A stretch of DNA of 7,585 nucleotides from JADJNW01 sp964517175 (GTDB taxonomy: Bacteria; Bacteroidota; Bacteroidia; Chitinophagales; Saprospiraceae). Below are positions 5,086-7,585 of this stretch, piece after piece. The first letter of the stretch is position 1. Every line of letters begins with the position of its first letter. The stretch covers positions 1-7,585 of the forward strand of contig CAZFBU010000181.1 in NCBI GenBank assembly GCA_964517175.1, read 5' to 3'. The translations under genes and the position numbers were made by a program. The notes below the pieces were generated by a model, which worked only from the letters and a program-made list of their open reading frames with translations, ran no database searches and was not told the origin of the DNA.

Positions 5086-7503
5086 ATGCAAAAGTATCTA
5101 ACCATTGGGCTGATCCTGTTTCTCTTTACGATCAGCGCCCACGCTCAACAATCCGAAAAACTCAATATCGAGGGGCTGCAAGTGCCCGTGGAGATCATCG
5201 TTGACAAATGGGGCATACCGCACATCTACGCGCAAAACGAGGCAGATTTGTTCTTCGCGCAGGGCTTCTACGCGGCCCGCGATCGCACGTTCCAGTTTGA
5301 GATATGGCGGCGGCAAGCGACCGGCACGGTGTCCGAGATTTTGGGCAAACGAGAACTCCGGCGCGACATGGGTACCCGCTTGTTCCAATTTCGCGGCGAT
5401 ATGCAGCTGGAAATGAATCACTACCACCCGCACGGCGAACTCATTATTACCTCCTTCGTCCGGGGTGTGAATGCGTACATCGCATTAACTGAAAAAAATC
5501 CGGAACTTTTGCCGGTTGAATTTGAATTGCTGGGCATCAAGCCGCAGCCGTGGACGCCCGAAGTGGTCATCTCCCGCCACCAGGGGCTGCTGGGCAACAT
5601 CGGTAAGGAATTGCAGGTGGCGCGTGCCGTCGTTGCACTCGGTTCTGAGCGCGTCAAAGAACTCGAATGGTTTCACCCCCACGAGCCGGATTTGACCATC
5701 GATCCGAGAATTAACACCGACATTCTATCGAAAGATATCTTAGGCATTTACAATGCGTTCCGGCGTGGTATTGCCTTCGAACCGAGCGATCTGGCGGTCG
5801 AAGTTAGAAACACAAATCTGGAAGCATACAAAAACCTGGCTGCCGAGGACGAATCCGTTTTCCGGGAAGCGATGGAGAAAGGTGCGGAGTACATTGGCAG
5901 CAATAACTGGATTGTCAGTGGCAACCTGACGCAGAGCGGCTACCCCATCATGGCGAATGACCCGCACCGCGCACAGGCAGCGCCTTCGCTGCGCTATATG
6001 TCGCATCTGGTTGCGCCAGGCTGGAACGTGATCGGCGGGGGCGAGCCAACCATTCCGGGCATTTCCATCGGGCACAACGAGTACGGCGCCTGGGGCTTGA
6101 CGGTTTTCGGTACCGATGCGGAAGACCTCTACATTTACAAAATCAATCCCGAGAATTCCAATCAATACTGGTATCGCGGTGCCTGGGAAGATATGCGCAT
6201 CATCCAGGATACCATTCCGGTGAAAGGCGATGAGCCGGTGATCGTCGATCTGAAATACACACGGCACGGGCCGGTGGTTTTTGAAGATAAAGCGACGCAG
6301 CAGGCGGTAGCGGTTCGTTGCGGCTGGCTGGAAATCGGCGGCTCACCCTACCTGGCGAGCTTGCGCATGGATCAGGCACGGACCTGGGAAGAGTTTCGCG
6401 AAGCCTGCCATTACAGCAATATCCCCGGCGAAAACATGATTTGGGCGGATCGCGAAGGAAATATTGGCTGGCAGGCGGTGGGCATCGCGCCCATCCGGCG
6501 CAACTTCAGCGGCATGGTGCCCGTGCCCGGCGATGGTGCCTACGAGTGGGACGGCTACTTGCCGATCAAAGCAAAACCGCACGATTACAATCCAAAAGCC
6601 GGCTACGTCGCTACGGCAAATGAAAACGTAACGCCGAAGGATTATCCGTATATGGATGCCATTGGCTACAACTGGTCCGACCCGTTCCGCAGCGATCGCG
6701 TGCGCGAGGCGCTGGCCTCCGGTCGCAAGCACAATCTGATGGATATGATGCAGTTGCAAACGGATTATCTGTCCATTCCCGCCAGAACACTGGTGCCGCT
6801 GCTGGAAAACATCGACCTTCCCGATGATGAAAATGCGGCAAAAGCCCGGCAGATGCTGCTGACCTGGGATTACAGGATGACCAAAAACTCCGTTGCGGCG
6901 GGTATTTACCGCGAATGGGAAAGCCGGTTGTCCGACAACGTCGAGGCGCTGCACACCACCGCCGAGGAACGCCGACTGACCTCCGTTCCAACTTCACGCA
7001 TTATCGAATGGCTGTTGTTGCCGGATCAGCATTTTGGTGCGAACCCGGTGCGCGACCGCAATCAAATTCTGGCGCAAAGCCTGAAAGAAACGATTGGCAA
7101 TCTCAGCAAGAAACTGGGCAAAGACATGAGCCGCTGGCAGTATGGTCAACTGAATTACAAACACGTGGTGTTAAGACATCCGCTGAGCAACGCGGTGAAA
7201 GAAGAAGTCCGCAAAAAGCTGGACGTAGGCCCCGCGCCCCGGGGTGGCTATGGGCTGACGGTCAACAACACCGGCGGTCGCGATAACCAGACCCACGGCG
7301 CTTCCTTCAAGCTGATTGTCGATACCGGCAACTGGGATCACACGCTCGGCACGAACACGCCTGGTCAGGCAGGCAACCCCGACGATCCGCATTACCGCAA
7401 TTTGTTCGACATCTGGGTCAACGATCAGTATTTCCCGGTGTTCTACTCCCACGAAAAAGTAGAATCGGTGCAGGATAGAATTTTAAATTTGAATCCGAGA
7501 TAA
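5086..7503 (+). CDS. Exported penicillin acylase-family hydrolase (peptidase S45, Ntn-hydrolase)
   Basis: This 805-residue precursor belongs to the penicillin acylase family, whose members cleave amide bonds in beta-lactams, N-acyl-homoserine lactones and related acyl amides. The frame is open back to a TTG at 5044, but ATG at 5086 is preferred because it directly begins a signal peptide (MQKYLTIGLILFLF, likely cut after AHA or AHAQ, near residue 20). The alpha region starts with VPVEIIVDKWGIPHIYA (33-49) and FFAQGFYAARDR (56-67). The autocatalytic site is G271-S272 (IGSNNW), serine codon 5899-5901; S272 would become the N-terminal nucleophile of a beta chain of about 534 residues. Downstream are NDPHR, GISIGHNEYGAWGLTVF, ATANEN with N512 as the probable oxyanion-hole Asn, and DTGNWDHTLGTNTPGQAGNP near the C-terminus. 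All core motifs are intact, so it should self-process. It most likely acts in the periplasm or outside the cell. The acyl substrate cannot be predicted, and the gene appears monocistronic. Confidence 0.95.
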   Translation: MQKYLTIGLILFLFTISAHAQQSEKLNIEGLQVPVEIIVDKWGIPHIYAQNEADLFFAQGFYAARDRTFQFEIWRRQATGTVSEILGKRELRRDMGTRLFQFRGDMQLEMNHYHPHGELIITSFVRGVNAYIALTEKNPELLPVEFELLGIKPQPWTPEVVISRHQGLLGNIGKELQVARAVVALGSERVKELEWFHPHEPDLTIDPRINTDILSKDILGIYNAFRRGIAFEPSDLAVEVRNTNLEAYKNLAAEDESVFREAMEKGAEYIGSNNWIVSGNLTQSGYPIMANDPHRAQAAPSLRYMSHLVAPGWNVIGGGEPTIPGISIGHNEYGAWGLTVFGTDAEDLYIYKINPENSNQYWYRGAWEDMRIIQDTIPVKGDEPVIVDLKYTRHGPVVFEDKATQQAVAVRCGWLEIGGSPYLASLRMDQARTWEEFREACHYSNIPGENMIWADREGNIGWQAVGIAPIRRNFSGMVPVPGDGAYEWDGYLPIKAKPHDYNPKAGYVATANENVTPKDYPYMDAIGYNWSDPFRSDRVREALASGRKHNLMDMMQLQTDYLSIPARTLVPLLENIDLPDDENAAKARQMLLTWDYRMTKNSVAAGIYREWESRLSDNVEALHTTAEERRLTSVPTSRIIEWLLLPDQHFGANPVRDRNQILAQSLKETIGNLSKKLGKDMSRWQYGQLNYKHVVLRHPLSNAVKEEVRKKLDVGPAPRGGYGLTVNNTGGRDNQTHGASFKLIVDTGNWDHTLGTNTPGQAGNPDDPHYRNLFDIWVNDQYFPVFYSHEKVESVQDRILNLNPR

Positions 7504-7512
7504 ACATCGGTT

Positions 7513-7557
7513 CGGTCAGGATTTGCAAAATCTCTGCCCCGTCAATAGTCCGTTTTT
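7513..7557 (+). terminator. Possible rho-independent terminator after the S45 hydrolase gene
   Basis: Ten bases after the stop codon an imperfect hairpin can form. Its arms are GG, CAG and GATTT (7514-7524, with T7516 bulged) and AAATC, CTG and CC (7528-7538, with T7533 bulged), closed by a GCA loop. A run of five T (7553-7557) follows, but about 12-14 nt beyond the stem rather than at its base, which is not canonical. The position is right for a terminator, but the bulges, the AT-rich inner stem and the displaced T-run make the call weak. Confidence 0.35.
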
Positions 7558-7585
7558 AAAGCACAATAAGTAGGTGGACAGAATT

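Noticed and set aside
6343..6954. A 203-codon minus-strand open frame inside the S45 hydrolase gene, with another at 5740-6267
   Set aside because: Both are antisense to intact catalytic-domain coding sequence and their translations show no family motif.

Overview
The window looks like ordinary chromosomal DNA from a member of the Bacteroidota, possibly near the Saprospiria (weak inference). The grounds are: no Shine-Dalgarno sequences ahead of the starts, an exact match to the Bacteroidota -7 promoter element (TAnnTTTG) between hemE and accD, a short lipobox-type signal, a Uma2-family protein, and protein sequences typical of that phylum. Most coding DNA is moderately GC-rich. The gaps between genes and the 5' half of the Uma2 gene are clearly AT-rich. 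No mobile element, CRISPR array, tRNA or rRNA was seen.

Layout. From 1 to 1316 on the minus strand lies a nearly complete Na+/H+:glutamate/dicarboxylate symporter whose C-terminus runs off the left edge. A 201-bp divergent gap follows. Three genes then run on the plus strand: hemE (uroporphyrinogen decarboxylase), accD (acetyl-CoA carboxylase carboxyltransferase beta subunit) and a lipoprotein carrying a RidA/YjgF-like domain. The lipoprotein gene meets a minus-strand Uma2-family gene tail to tail, with one base between the stop codons. A 251-bp AT-rich divergent gap, holding an imperfect 29-nt palindrome, separates Uma2 from a large exported penicillin-acylase-family (S45) hydrolase. A weak hairpin plus T-run lies after that gene.

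How the genes relate. hemE and accD are housekeeping genes for tetrapyrrole and fatty-acid synthesis. They are only neighbours: accD has its own candidate promoter. The RidA lipoprotein follows accD by 62 bp with no visible promoter, so it may be co-transcribed. Two products (RidA lipoprotein, S45 hydrolase) are predicted to work outside the inner membrane and the symporter in it, but no shared pathway is evident.

I found no clear novel multi-gene system. The points most worth a second look are the lipid-anchored RidA domain, the palindrome between two divergent 5' ends, the one-base convergent junction, and the base-composition shift inside the Uma2 gene.
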